DNA from: Trichoderma breve
Lineage: Eukaryota; Ascomycota; Sordariomycetes; Hypocreales; Hypocreaceae
DNA length: 64,000 nucleotides
NCBI RefSeq assembly: GCF_028502605.1
Contig: NC_079235.1
Span: 1,488,001 to 1,552,000 of the forward strand
Reading direction: 5' to 3'
Every line of letters begins with the position of its first letter. The first letter of the stretch is position 1. The notes beneath the pieces were generated by a model, which saw only the letters and a list, made by a program, of their open reading frames with translations, was not told the DNA's origin and searched no databases. The position numbers and the translations under genes are program-made. Positions 1 to 9,650 of this stretch are shown here, one piece after another.

Positions 1-1
1 A

Positions 2-535
2 CGCATCTGGACTCGTCAAGCTTTTGGGCTTGTTAGTTCACAAACCCTCCCTGCTGAGGTTGCCGCGTCAAGGTTCCCCAAGACGTACTTTTACGCCTCC
101 ATGGTGGGATATTTTTTGGGAATGCTAGTTACGTTGGCCATGCTGCTCATCTTTAAGCATGGACAGCCAGCGTTGCTATATCTAGTGCCGGGAGTGCTTG
201 GGTCTTTGCTGCTTACAAGTTTGGTGCGGGGGGAGTTTAAAGAACTGTGGATGTACACTGAGGATGGAAGCCTAGACACAGTAGACGTGGTGGTTGACCT
301 AGACGGGGACGGCAAGGCAATCAAGACGATTGGCAAGCTGGAAGACGGCGTGGTAGACACGACCAAGGACGAGAAGAAGAAAGACGAAGAGAAGAAGGAT
401 GACGAAAAGGAAAAGGACAAGAGTAAGGAGAAGAGTACGGCAGCGGGACAGACTGGCAGGAAAGGGCACAAGGTGTTTTCCTTTTCACTAGAGGCGCCAT
501 CTGAGGGAGCAGAGGAAAAAGATCATGACGAGTAA
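2..535 (+). CDS. Signal peptide peptidase (intramembrane aspartyl protease), C-terminal part
   Basis: The open frame enters from the left edge and ends in TAA at 533-535, so only the last ~177 codons are present. The segment FPKTYFYASMVGYFLG followed by GQPALLYLVPG is the PAL motif and final transmembrane helices of the presenilin/signal-peptide-peptidase family. These ER enzymes cut leftover signal peptides within the membrane; the two catalytic aspartates lie upstream, outside the window. The tail after LVRGEFKELWMY is long and highly charged, with many Lys-Asp-Glu runs, and ends KDHDE. This tail is probably cytosolic and disordered. An in-frame ATG at 101 is internal and not the true start, because the frame and the conserved sequence continue upstream of it. 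Family assignment is firm; the 5' structure cannot be seen. Confidence 0.88.
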   Translation, partial: RIWTRQAFGLVSSQTLPAEVAASRFPKTYFYASMVGYFLGMLVTLAMLLIFKHGQPALLYLVPGVLGSLLLTSLVRGEFKELWMYTEDGSLDTVDVVVDLDGDGKAIKTIGKLEDGVVDTTKDEKKKDEEKKDDEKEKDKSKEKSTAAGQTGRKGHKVFSFSLEAPSEGAEEKDHDE

Positions 536-876
536 GGGATGCTGGTAAAATGGGTCATGGTTATATAAAGATAGCATTAGATAAACGAATAAAAAATGGT
601 ACGGTACATCGTGTCTGTCTACTTTATGACGGAAGCATCTGTTAAACGGATAGGTATATGTAGACTTACACAAATCGAGAAGACATCAGTCAGTCGCATG
701 GAAATAAGAAGAGATAATAAAGATTTCTTTCGTATCTAGTAGATGTAACCATCTTGTTTAGCAATTGCAATCCCGCTTGTCCTGTCCATCTCTTGTCATG
801 ATGCATTCATCTATCCCATCTCTTTTGTATTCCATCTTAATTCATAAAACATGGCATGTCCAATCATCCCAGAAAT
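536..876. other. Intergenic, convergent 3' regions
   Basis: This 341-nt spacer lies between the signal peptide peptidase gene and the convergently transcribed PPTase gene. It is A/T-rich and should hold both 3' UTRs. No coding signal is seen. Confidence 0.7.
588..593 (+). terminator. AATAAA poly(A)-signal-like hexamer
   Basis: An AATAAA lies 53 nt after the stop of the signal peptide peptidase gene, in A/T-rich sequence. Position fits a fungal cleavage/polyadenylation signal, but fungal signals are loose and this is not proof. Confidence 0.35.
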
Positions 877-1853
877 TCACTCGCCCAACTCCTCCAACAA
901 TCCCTCCGCACTCTCCAGCGTCTCCTCCAAATCCAAACTCTGCGGCTCCGGAACATCCAGCCTCTCTCCCTTCTCTCCCCTCCTCACCACCGTGCTAATC
1001 ATGTACTCGTTTCCAAGCGCCCAGTCCAACTTCACATCAACATCCGTCAGCTTTTCGCCCTTGAACCACACCTCGAGCGTCTTATCCGCTCCCTCAGGCG
1101 GCGTTTCTCCCGGCGGCGCAAAGTAGCGCATCTCCAGGTCGTGCAGCCACGGAGCGAGGAGAGCTTCACCCGTCATCTTGACGTAGGCCTCGCGAAGACA
1201 CCAGTTTGCGTAGAAGTAGTCGAGCAGCTTCTGGGGCTGGTGCAACGGGAACGGCAGGCCGCGCATGCGACTGACCTCGAGCGGGCTGAGGACCTCGGAG
1301 TGCATGCCGATGAAGGAAGGCCAGCCCTGGGTCTGGATGTGCTTGACATCGCGGTCGCGGCGCTCGCCGGGGCAGACAATATCAGTACCAATAGCGACTC
1401 CCACGGGGGGTTGATAGGCGCCGAAGAGGACGACGACGCCGTGCTGGTGGGTGACGTTGAAGAGGAGCGGCTCTTCGCCTGAGGGGAGGAGGAAGACGGG
1501 CTTTGTGCGGGCGTCGCGCACGGCGGTGGCGGAGCGGAAGGGGACGCGGCAATAGCGGGAGATGGCGAGGCGTTTGAGGAGGGCGGATGCGAGGGAGAGC
1601 TTTGCGTCCTTGACGAAGTAGTATTTGAGGACGGCGGCTTGTTCCTCTGGGGAGAGCAGGGCGAGGGCGCGCTGGGCCTGGATTCAGTATGTCAGTATGA
1701 GCTGGGAGGGTGATTGATTTGTTTATGTAAGGATAACGAGGCGGAATGAGAAGATGAAAGACGTACGTATTTGGGTAGATCCTTGGTGTTGCTGGCTTCG
1801 GGCCAGAGACTGCGCGTGTCGAGAGCCCAGAGGAAGACGTTGGGATGAGCCAT
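877..1853 (-). CDS. npgA: 4'-phosphopantetheinyl transferase (Sfp/NpgA type)
   Basis: Two exons are predicted: 1853-1767 and 1677-877, with an 89-nt phase-0 intron (donor GTACGT, acceptor AATCCAG). The product is 295 residues and begins MAHPNVFLWALDTRS. Family motifs appear in order: FNVTHQHG (~102), the Mg-binding VAIGTDIV (~123-130) and WCLREAYVKMTG (~187-198). The enzyme moves phosphopantetheine from CoA onto carrier domains of polyketide synthases, peptide synthetases and the alpha-aminoadipate reductase Lys2, so it is needed for secondary metabolites, siderophores and lysine. In fungi it usually sits alone in the genome, as here, not in a cluster. The start was chosen because it is the only ATG upstream of the splice donor that continues the frame. 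Length is close to, slightly shorter than, typical fungal members. Confidence 0.92.
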
Positions 1854-2630
1854 GGCGGGCTTCGTTCGTTCTATATCTCAGTTCCCGACTTTGCCCTTTT
1901 CAAACGTTTATATATAGTTCAATGAAGTAAATGAGAGTGAATATGAAGAAATCTAGACAGAAGAGAGACGAAGATACGGCTAGCCTCGATGTTGGGTATG
2001 CGTAATTTTATGAGTGCAACGTCAGATTTGAATCCTACCTTATCATGAGAGAGTCGACAAGATGCAGTGAGATGGCCTCAGCTTTGAAACGCTGCCAATC
2101 ACCTTGCTTAGCTGCCGCTTCCCCGCTCCGGCCCGCAGAGCCGCAGATTCACGGGCTTCTGCTTACCGATACTGGCCGTATATTTTCCAAAGTACGGAGT
2201 ATGTTAATGTATATAATGGCTTTCACTTGTATTTGATTAGTTCTAATTTATACATTGTTCTCTATGTGTCGTTCTGTTGGGGGTTTTGACGCAAGTGGCT
2301 TTGATCTGGTGCCTGGTTTACTTGAACCTTGATTTATCATGCTTTATGGCTTGAATCTCATTACCCGTTGGTCTCAGTTATGGGCGACTGAGTGTATGCT
2401 TCTACAGCGGGCACGTCCGTTGCAGTCCTGGTCATTGTATTCGTCTCTTATACAAGCACCTTTATCCGACAGCATGAAGAGGCAGAAAGGGGCATCGCTG
2501 ATGGGTAACCCCCTTTAACTTATAGTGGCATTGAAGCTTCCTGCAGCGGTTTCATTCATTCCTCTCATTCTTGTTTGCTTTTGCTTACAAGTAGTCACTA
2601 CACATGATTCAAACTTTTACACTTCTCCCT
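1854..2630. other. Intergenic
   Basis: This stretch holds the PPTase promoter and leader (~1854-2000) and the 3' region of the dienelactone hydrolase gene. Several short ORFs exist but none has protein-like composition or splice context. Confidence 0.6.
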
Positions 2631-3624
2631 TTACACGTGCTTGCCGAAAAACTCCAAGAGCGTCTTGTAGCCTCTCTCATACTCGGCCTTGACCCGCGCG
2701 TTTTCCAAGTCAGAACGCGCCGCCATCCAGCCGTGGATCTGGTCAGCAAACGTCTCGACATGGTGAGGCACCTTGAGATTCTCCTCAAACTTCTTAACGT
2801 CCTCTGGGGTCTCATCTCCAGACGCCAACAGGGCAAAGGGGATAGTGAGGCCTTCGGCATCGGCAGGGTCGACCATGGCTGGGTGAGCTGAGGCTCCCGC
2901 AACAAAGGCGTTTGTTGGTGCTTTGACTGTGAGAGCAACAACTTTACCGCCCCAGCAGTACTTTTATTTCGCAACAAGAAAACATCAGTATCAAGTAGCA
3001 TGACAGATACAAGCAGGGTGTTGATAGACTTACCCCTAGCAAGGCCAGCTTGGAAACAGCCGGGCTGTGAGCCTTGACACCTTCCACATACTCGGGCACA
3101 TAGCCGGCAATCTTGGGAGGCGGAAACTCGCCAAAGAACTTGCCCAAGGCCTCCTGCTTCTCCGGGGTATCGGGAGGGTAACTGGGAGAGGCCGGATCAG
3201 TCGTTATGTGTCAGAATGCAACTGCTCAGGTGACTTACTATTCGATAGGGCACGGCTTGCCCCTAAACCAGTCGGGCATGAACACCTTGTACTTGTGGTG
3301 ATCATCGCCATAGGCCAGGATGTCGGCTCCCTGGACAGTCTGGTCAAAGTAGCCAAAGATGTCGTAGATGACGACGATGGCCTTGGTAGCGTCGGCGGGG
3401 CCAGTGACATCTAAAAAGCACAACAGGCAAATGAGCTCAGCGACAAGGACTCTTCACTGGGAGGGCTGTGGTCATGTGCATCGGATAGTGATCATGGGAA
3501 ACATACAAGTCTTGTAGCCGCCGACTTCCTCATACGAGCCCTTGGGCTGGTATCCCTTGGACACGATAGGAGGAATGTTGCAACAGGCGGCGCTGTGGCC
3601 GTGGGAAGCGGGCATGGTAGACAT
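2631..3624 (-). CDS. Dienelactone hydrolase family protein
   Basis: Four exons are predicted: 3624-3507, 3410-3239, 3181-3034 and 2960-2631. All have GT..AG introns and consistent phases, giving 255 residues. The first exon gives MSTMPASHGHSAACC; the second gives VTGPADATKAIVVIYD. The family's nucleophile motif appears as GYCWGGK, split by the last intron (Cys148). Asp195 in SGDETPED and His222 in QIHGW complete the Cys-Asp-His triad. The family hydrolyses dienelactones and related esters; the fungal AIM2-like branch has no firmly known substrate. The open frame continues upstream to an ATG at 3882, adding a basic Ser/Thr- and His/Arg-rich extension that could be a mitochondrial presequence, but it is more likely 5' leader. 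Function beyond 'hydrolase' is inference. Confidence 0.9.
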
Positions 3625-3659
3625 GATGCGGGTTTGGGCTGCGGTTACGGCGGATTGGC

Positions 3660-3692
3660 GATGGTGATGGCGATGGTGATGGCGATGGTGTT
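3660..3692. repeat. GATGGT/GATGGC short tandem repeat
   Basis: A hexamer alternation GATGGT GATGGC runs for about 33 nt just upstream of the chosen dienelactone hydrolase start. Read on the minus strand it would encode a His/Arg run if the longer upstream start at 3882 were used. Confidence 0.7.
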
Positions 3693-5690
3693 GAGGCTTG
3701 GGTTGAGAATGAAGCAGAGGTTGAAGCTGACAGCAGGTCTGGAGCTGTGGGTGGGATGGGATGAACGTGGAGGGGCTGCTGTGGAGGTTGCTGCGGGGAC
3801 CGGCGACAGTGGCAGACGTGGACGTAGAGGAGAGACGACGCAGATGCTTCATGAAACTGCGCGGTTCGGGCCGGACAAGCAAGTGCTGTAGTTGGGCTGC
3901 AATATCCGGAAAGATGCTGGGTGCTTGATTCTGGCGTTGGTTGAGGTGTCGTTGGGTGTTGTCAACCGTCGCGAATCATCGATTGCTTCATCCACGGCTC
4001 ATGGCAACGTCAGTCAAGTGCTGACGTATTTCAAAGCAGTTCAAGCTCCTACACGCACTCGGATAGTGCCTGCATAATCGATTTGTAAGTCAATGGGCTC
4101 TCATGGGTCCTTGTCAAGTTCTCAAGTGGAGGCTGGAGCTGTCGCAGAGCTTACGAGAAGCTTAGAGGTCGAGGTCGAGGTGGGGGCGGGGTTTGGGCTA
4201 ACTGTTAGCCCGGTGATGTCAGGATATTGCAACTTGAGCATCAGAGAACAGAGACGGCAAAGACGTAGAAACCTCTCCGCAGTAGTGTCTGCCAATGCCA
4301 TTCATCTAATGCCATGTTGCCATTTGTGAGAAAAAATGACATACGCTGCGAGGTTCCCAAGGATGGGCTCAAGAGAAGCTTCCGATATTCTCTTCACCCC
4401 ACACAGTCGTTCGTTCTCTCAGCTAGCCCATCCAATAGCTTCATGAGAACCAAGCTGACATCCAAGAACGTAAATAACTCCAATAGACAAACGTAAGTTT
4501 CAGCGTCGGTCAAAGTACTCGTTGTCCATCCTATTCACCACCTTGTCACCTCCATGGCATCGGAAGCAGGGCATCATCTCGGATCGATTCTCCAGTCTCT
4601 GTAGCACTTTACATTTAATATATAAATGTACAGCCTTCGTATCGGAGCATCATGCGCTAACCACAACGTGATTGTCGCGTTTCTGGCTCTGGATCCTTAA
4701 GAGACAAGTGTCGCGTGGACGGAGACAGAAATGAGTCGTCGTAGATCGTCGTAGGTCGCCTGGATCTCACCATCAAAGCAGAAGCCAAACTCAGCGTCAT
4801 CTTCTTAAAGATGTCGTATCATGTACCCTTTCAAGACGATTATAAGGCCGCAAATCGTCCATTGTGATTGGAGTTGTATAGGAGAAAAGTGTCTAGTCAT
4901 CCTTCTTGGAAAAGGCACGTATCAGGTCCGCTATCCACGACGTCAAAGTCAATGTGATCGTTGACCTCCGTATTATCCATCTCTCTGGCCAAAGATCAGG
5001 GGAGTCTTGTAGCGTTCTCATGTGTCCTGCATTAGCTGTTAGTCAACAGTCGCTATATCATCAGTCTCTTGACAAACTTTGCTTCCTTGATCGTGTTCAG
5101 TGCTGTTTTGGAGGGATAAAGGCCTCTGTGTAATCGTGTCGTGGTTAATTGTGACATATGCTCCCTGAATTGCTCTGCTACAGAGTAATGTAGCTACTGC
5201 AAGAAATTCTAAGCTGTCCGGATACGACTTGATAGAATCTGAGCTGCTGGCTTCTTTGTTATCATCTATTGGGAGGTGGCGTATGTAATGACATCGCTGT
5301 GAATTGGGGTATCACCGCGCCTTTCAAGCATATTAGAGATGTATCGATCCAATTCCTGGCTCGTCCATTTACGTTAAAATCGTAGAGATCTAGGGAAGCA
5401 TTATATCTCCCATGGCCCTGGATACCTACAATTTGGATAAGCAAACATCGATGTAATATGCCCAACAGAATGAAGACGAATAGATGAAAAAGTTTATTAG
5501 CAAAGTAGTAGAATATTGTCGAAAGATCAAGCTGAAAAGAAAATAATGAAGCTCTACGAATATTTTCGGTCTCAACGGAGCACTAAATCTGCCTGAGGCA
5601 CCTACAGAGCATTGAATCTGCAACTTGTGGCAAGAGCGCATTGCAGCTCCCCGCTCCTCCTTCCCACCACTCACTCGATGATTTCCAACC
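3693..5690. other. Intergenic, no gene recognised
   Basis: About 2 kb upstream of the dienelactone hydrolase gene. ORFs are short and lack codon bias or splice partners. The right end becomes strongly pyrimidine-rich on the + strand, which is the start of the leader-like region below. Confidence 0.55.
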
Positions 5691-6200
5691 TTCTCGTAAC
5701 ATTTTCAACTCTCATTCTGTCTCTTTTCCTCCCTCTTTCTTCTTCTCTCCATACATATTAACCCTACAAGACAACCATGATCTTCACTTTACACCACGAG
5801 ATTACGACCTATCACTTGCTTTCACCCCTTTTGTCGAATCTTAATCCCTTTTTCACTCGTCATTAGCGCCTTGCCAACGCACACTTTCCGGGCCACTAAG
5901 ATTCGAATCCTCATTCTCCGGGATCCATGCATTCCCCGATTGCCCCATGTTCTTGTCTTCTCCCTTTTGTTTGCCGATCCATGTAGACGCACTCCGTATA
6001 GACAGGTAAATTCACTCTCTAGAGTTGGTTAAGCAGCAACTGCACCAGCACACCCCTGCTCGAGTTGCATTGACTAATTGAGAGTAGCCACGTGAGAAAT
6101 GACAGCCAGACAGAGGGAATCAGATCTCAGAGAGGAGAGCTTCTCTGCATCAAAAATGCCAAAATGACTTTTCCTGGACGCACAATCCACAATTTTACAA
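5691..6200 (+). promoter_or_regulatory. Leader-like transcribed region with three short uORFs
   Basis: The + strand shows a CT-rich block (~5700-5755) typical of fungal transcription starts, then an ATG at 5777 in good context (ACAACCATG) opening a 29-codon ORF that ends at 5866. A 19-codon ORF begins near 5926. After a clear intron (6006-6087), another ATG near 6099 opens a 22-codon ORF. No main ORF follows within several kb. It may be a spliced noncoding RNA or the long leader of a gene I could not find. The existence of transcription is inferred, not shown. Confidence 0.4.
6006..6087 (+). other. Candidate leader intron
   Basis: Donor CAG|GTAAAT at 6006, branch-like TGACTAAT at ~6071-6078 and acceptor GAGTAG ending at 6087 give an 82-nt intron of normal fungal form, outside any long ORF. 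RNA-seq junction reads would settle it. Confidence 0.45.
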
Positions 6201-8500
6201 GCAATTTCATATTCATACACCACACGCTCTGGAACCTACGGCTGTGGCCGCCATCTCACTTCGGGGAATAGCTCACGGTAGCCCACTCTCAAAGCCCGAA
6301 ACTAGTATCTCGTAAATCAACCCGTCACTAACAAAAAGGAAAACAGGCAGCGTCTCGAATCCAATGGACCAAAATCGAGCCCTCGGACAGCGTCCAGACA
6401 GACCACCCAACCCAGCTTTTGCATGATGTCCAAGCTTTCCCCCTTACATCCAACACCCATGCCTTGTCGCAGCACTTGGGACCCGGCTAGCTGGTAATTT
6501 TCCATCTCGTCGGCATATTGGCCTGCAGCTAGTGCGGTCCAGTGACCCAGACTATCTGTCGGTGCCAGCGGCGACCCAAAGCATTGACCAGACACACCAC
6601 TGGGTCTCCTGTTGGCGGTCAGTGGTCCCTGCATTGCATTCCCCGTTGGCCCCCTCCCCAGAGCGTCTCCCCTTGTCCACATTCACCCAATCCGTCATGA
6701 GATATCTGCAAAACAGCGGTCACCGCCGCGGATTCAGCAAGAGGAGTGCGTGCGTCTGCCCCGCCGTGGCCTGTCTCGGAGACTTTGCTGCTGTTGCTGC
6801 TGCTAGTCGTAGCGGTAATACCCAATTGGGTGGGTGCTGGAGCAGGTCATTGGTAGAGCAACATGCGATCTCTCCCCATAAGCGATCGGCTGCTGCAGGT
6901 TCGCCTCATTTCATTGCCTTGCCTGTCCGGTGGGTATCTCAAGGCTGTCTCGGGGTTAGGCGGGGGGTTGGCCGGTCATTAGTCGCCCGGGGACAAAGAT
7001 GTCATGTTTTGAGACAATTGCTATCAACTTTTTCCGTAGCGGTGGCGCTCTCGTACGGGATGGCCGCTTCACATGGCTCAAACAGCCTCGATATCCCAGA
7101 GGCACACGCAAGCACGGGAGACGTAACAGTGTTCCATCACCAAAGCTAATCCAGCCCGGCAGTGCTGTCAGCGGCTCAGCTGAGACCCGGCTGGTCGGAA
7201 AACTAAGCGCTAGCCATAGTCAATCTGCATACGCAATTTATACAGCCGCACCTACAGCTGCTCCGTACAGTTGGAACCTCGATTGCTCGTCAAAAAGGGC
7301 TCCCAGGACCCAGGGATCCGGAAACACCAGATGCGAAACGGCAGGGGCCATGGCGGCGGCAAGACAAAGCGTCATCGACGAGCTGAGGCCAGTCCTGGTG
7401 TGCCCCCTCAGCCTCATCTCTCCTCAACGCCAAACCGCGCCCAGCTCATGGCCCGGTCCTGTCATTCACGAATCGTTAGTGTCGTGATTACTGTACACAT
7501 CAGACGTCTCCGGCGCGCCAGCAGTTTAAAGCCGTCAAGAGGTCACAAGATGGCCGCCCCTGGGCGACCTATAGCGGCCTAGAAGAGGCAAGACATGTCA
7601 ATCTGACTGGGGTGGGAACATGACCTGTCGGTCTTTGGTCTTTGTGGTTTCTAGACACACGGTAAAAAAAAAGGCCACTTAGTGTCCTCCCCGGGCCTGG
7701 ACCCCCCTCGCAAATGTCATCTTCCCATGAATCTTGCCAGCCGTCTGTTTCGAGTCGGTCCAGTCTGCAATGCCGCCAGCAACAGATTAGCCGGGCCATT
7801 TGATGCGGAATTCAGACCCGTGTATTCCGACGGCACCACTAGTATCAGAAGAGCAAACGATGCGCCGTTTCCCCTTTCTTCTGGGCTTCCTTTGCACAGC
7901 TCAGTCTGCCCATATGTGAGAGGTCAGCATTTTCCATGTCTGACTAAATGCTTGGTAGCATCATACCTCCTATTCACCTACCTCCCTACAGTAGTAAGTA
8001 CACTCCCTCATACCTTACTTACTGTGATACCGAAGGAGCACGCTGCATCTGGCCCATTTGGCGAATTACATCGTGCAGCATGCCACCTTGACAGCTTTAG
8101 CTCCATGACCGGAAATTCGTCATTCAATACCCGGCGCCAGAGGCCCATGTCTCGCATGGAACTTCGCACGGCTTCCATAGTACAAGCGGCAGCAGCACCT
8201 CCTTCTTCCCCCAAACCCCCACGTCATACGGGGTGTCAGTGCATTTTTTTTTTTCTGCGCATGCATCGATGCATTCGACCATCGGTCTGTGAAACGCATC
8301 CTACTTGTTGGAAACGGCGTCATGATTTTGCTCCCCCTGTATACAAAGAGCAATTATACCGGACAATTGGCTCATGCGCGTCCAAGTGGTTCTATGTTTG
8401 ACATACTTGTGCCCAACACATCACGAGACAAGGTGCACAATGAAAAAAAGAATCGCAAGACAAGAGTGGTCTCGTAAGATCGTCAAATATTAGTGTACAT
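6201..8500. other. Gene-poor region
   Basis: No convincing CDS. The longest + ORF (6532-7149, 205 codons) is arginine/serine/cysteine-mixed and has no recognisable motif. Several GGGG-type runs (near 6955-6975) resemble carbon-catabolite repressor sites but are too short to assert. The right part, ~8580-8700, is purine-rich on the + strand and lies in the probable 3' UTR of the small minus-strand gene below. Confidence 0.5.
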
Positions 8501-8796
8501 GCTACATCTAATTTACACATAAAACATGCTGGTATCAAGAAAGCGCCCGATTCCCCAGGCAGAGCACCCACGCACAAGGTTTCGCTAGCCGGGGTGCTCG
8601 TACCAAATAATTTGCCCAGTCCGAAAAAAAAAAGGAAAAGGAAAAGGAAACGAAAAAGAAAACCAAGAAAGGAAAGGAGAAAAAAAGCCCAGAATTTTGT
8701 GTTTTCCCATAGCCTTCCAGACTCCGCCCTTTGAACATGGAACTAAACCCGTACTGACCGTTCTGTCCGCACATGACGTCTTTTTTCTCTCTTGTC

Positions 8797-9129
8797 TTAA
8801 AGGAAAGAAACGATATAAAGGCAACAACTGCAAAGGAAAGTGGGAGAAGGAGAGCAGGAAAGAGGGGAAAGGTGGCGTCCACTCGTGCTAGCTGCACCTC
8901 GTCCGTGATTCGATTTGGCGTAATGCCCCAACGGACCCAGGTGCCTTAAAAGCTGAAAAAAGGGTGCCCATAAAGGAGTTTGTCGATATGCCCATTGTGA
9001 AGTAGAGAAGGCGTAAATCTCGATCAAAGAGTGAGAGAGAAAAAATTCTGTGGTGTTCTGCCATTCCAATAACGCCGTCTCCTTGAAGCAGGTGACTCTT
9101 GTGTTTTTGTTTGTTTTGTAGTTGACGAT
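8797..9129 (-). other. Open frame beyond the stop (possible readthrough extension or 3' UTR)
   Basis: After removal of the 3' intron this segment is in frame with the cysteine-rich ORF and has no stop for 110 codons, ending in TAA at 8797-8799. The predicted extension begins IVNYKTNKNT and has a mixed, not clearly protein-like composition. The TGA is followed by GCA, not the CTA that favours readthrough in fungi. The default reading is 3' UTR. Confidence 0.3.
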
Positions 9130-9185
9130 CTGGAAAAGAGAGTTAGTAGGCTCGCTCTAGGATACTCGGAATATGCTCAACTCAC
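9130..9185 (-). other. Intron in the 3' UTR of the cysteine-rich gene
   Basis: On the minus strand, GTGAGT at 9185 pairs with the branch CTACTAAC and acceptor TTTTCCAG ending at 9130, a textbook 56-nt intron. It begins 18 nt after the TGA of the 72-residue ORF. This is closer than the ~50 nt usually needed to trigger nonsense-mediated decay. Splicing leaves the same frame open beyond the stop to 8797. Confidence 0.7.
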
Positions 9186-9203
9186 GCATATAAAGGATAA
9201 TGC

Positions 9204-9477
9204 TCAGTCACACGGGGTACCGCAATAGCCGCAGCATCGGCCCGGGATAACCCAGACCTCCTTGCCATCTAGGGCACAGGTTGGGCATCTTGTGCCGGGG
9301 ACCTACTCAAAGTTAGTATAGATGCAGTGACTGTCAGAGGCAAGAACACTTTCTGACCTTGGGTCCCAGCATAATGATGCCGCTAGGCATAGCAGAAGGC
9401 TGTGAAGGAACTGGGTGTTCGGGTAGAAGCGGGAAGACGGGGGCTTGGATGCCACGGAGAGTGTGTGAGAGGCACAT
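9204..9477 (-). CDS. Small cysteine-rich CxxC protein, unknown function
   Basis: Two exons, 9477-9358 and 9302-9204, are joined over a 55-nt intron with donor GTCAGA, a perfect TACTAAC branch site and acceptor GAGTAG. The product has 72 residues. It begins MCLSHTLRGIQ, has a Pro-rich middle (second possible start at Met30, MPSGIIMLGPK), and ends in a cysteine block. That block is CPTC at 46-49, then KEVWVIPGR, then CCGYCGTPC at 63-71. Two CX2C pairs suggest a zinc ribbon or other metal knuckle (inference). No signal peptide or membrane helix is seen. A TATA-like box lies ~166 nt upstream and an intron follows the stop. I do not recognise the family by name. The splice signals and motif density make it much more convincing than neighbouring ORFs, and it is the only good gene in ~18 kb. 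Confidence 0.72.
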
Positions 9478-9642
9478 GGCTGGTGAGTGTCTGAAGAAGC
9501 AAAGATATATGTCAAGAGCCTGTCGAGTGAATGGCTAGTCCAATGTGATGGCAGAGTAGAAGTAATGGCAAGTAATGGTAGGGTATGAGAGTGGTAGTTG
9601 GCGAGAGAGACGATGGTGGTGTTGGGGCCGGGCAGATAGGCG

Positions 9643-9650
9643 TATTATAT
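9643..9650 (-). promoter_or_regulatory. TATA-like box of the cysteine-rich gene
   Basis: Minus-strand ATATAATA is followed by a C/T-rich leader (CACCACCATCGTCTCTCTC) that runs to the ATG at 9477. Placement suits a core promoter with a ~130-nt leader. Confidence 0.45.

Noticed and set aside
5880..5920. GATTCGAATCC, similar to a tRNA B box
   Set aside because: No A box at the right distance and no acceptor-stem pairing.
6532..7149. 205-codon + ORF in the gene-poor region
   Set aside because: No motif, mixed Arg/Cys/Ser composition, and overlapping ORFs in other frames; length not far from chance.
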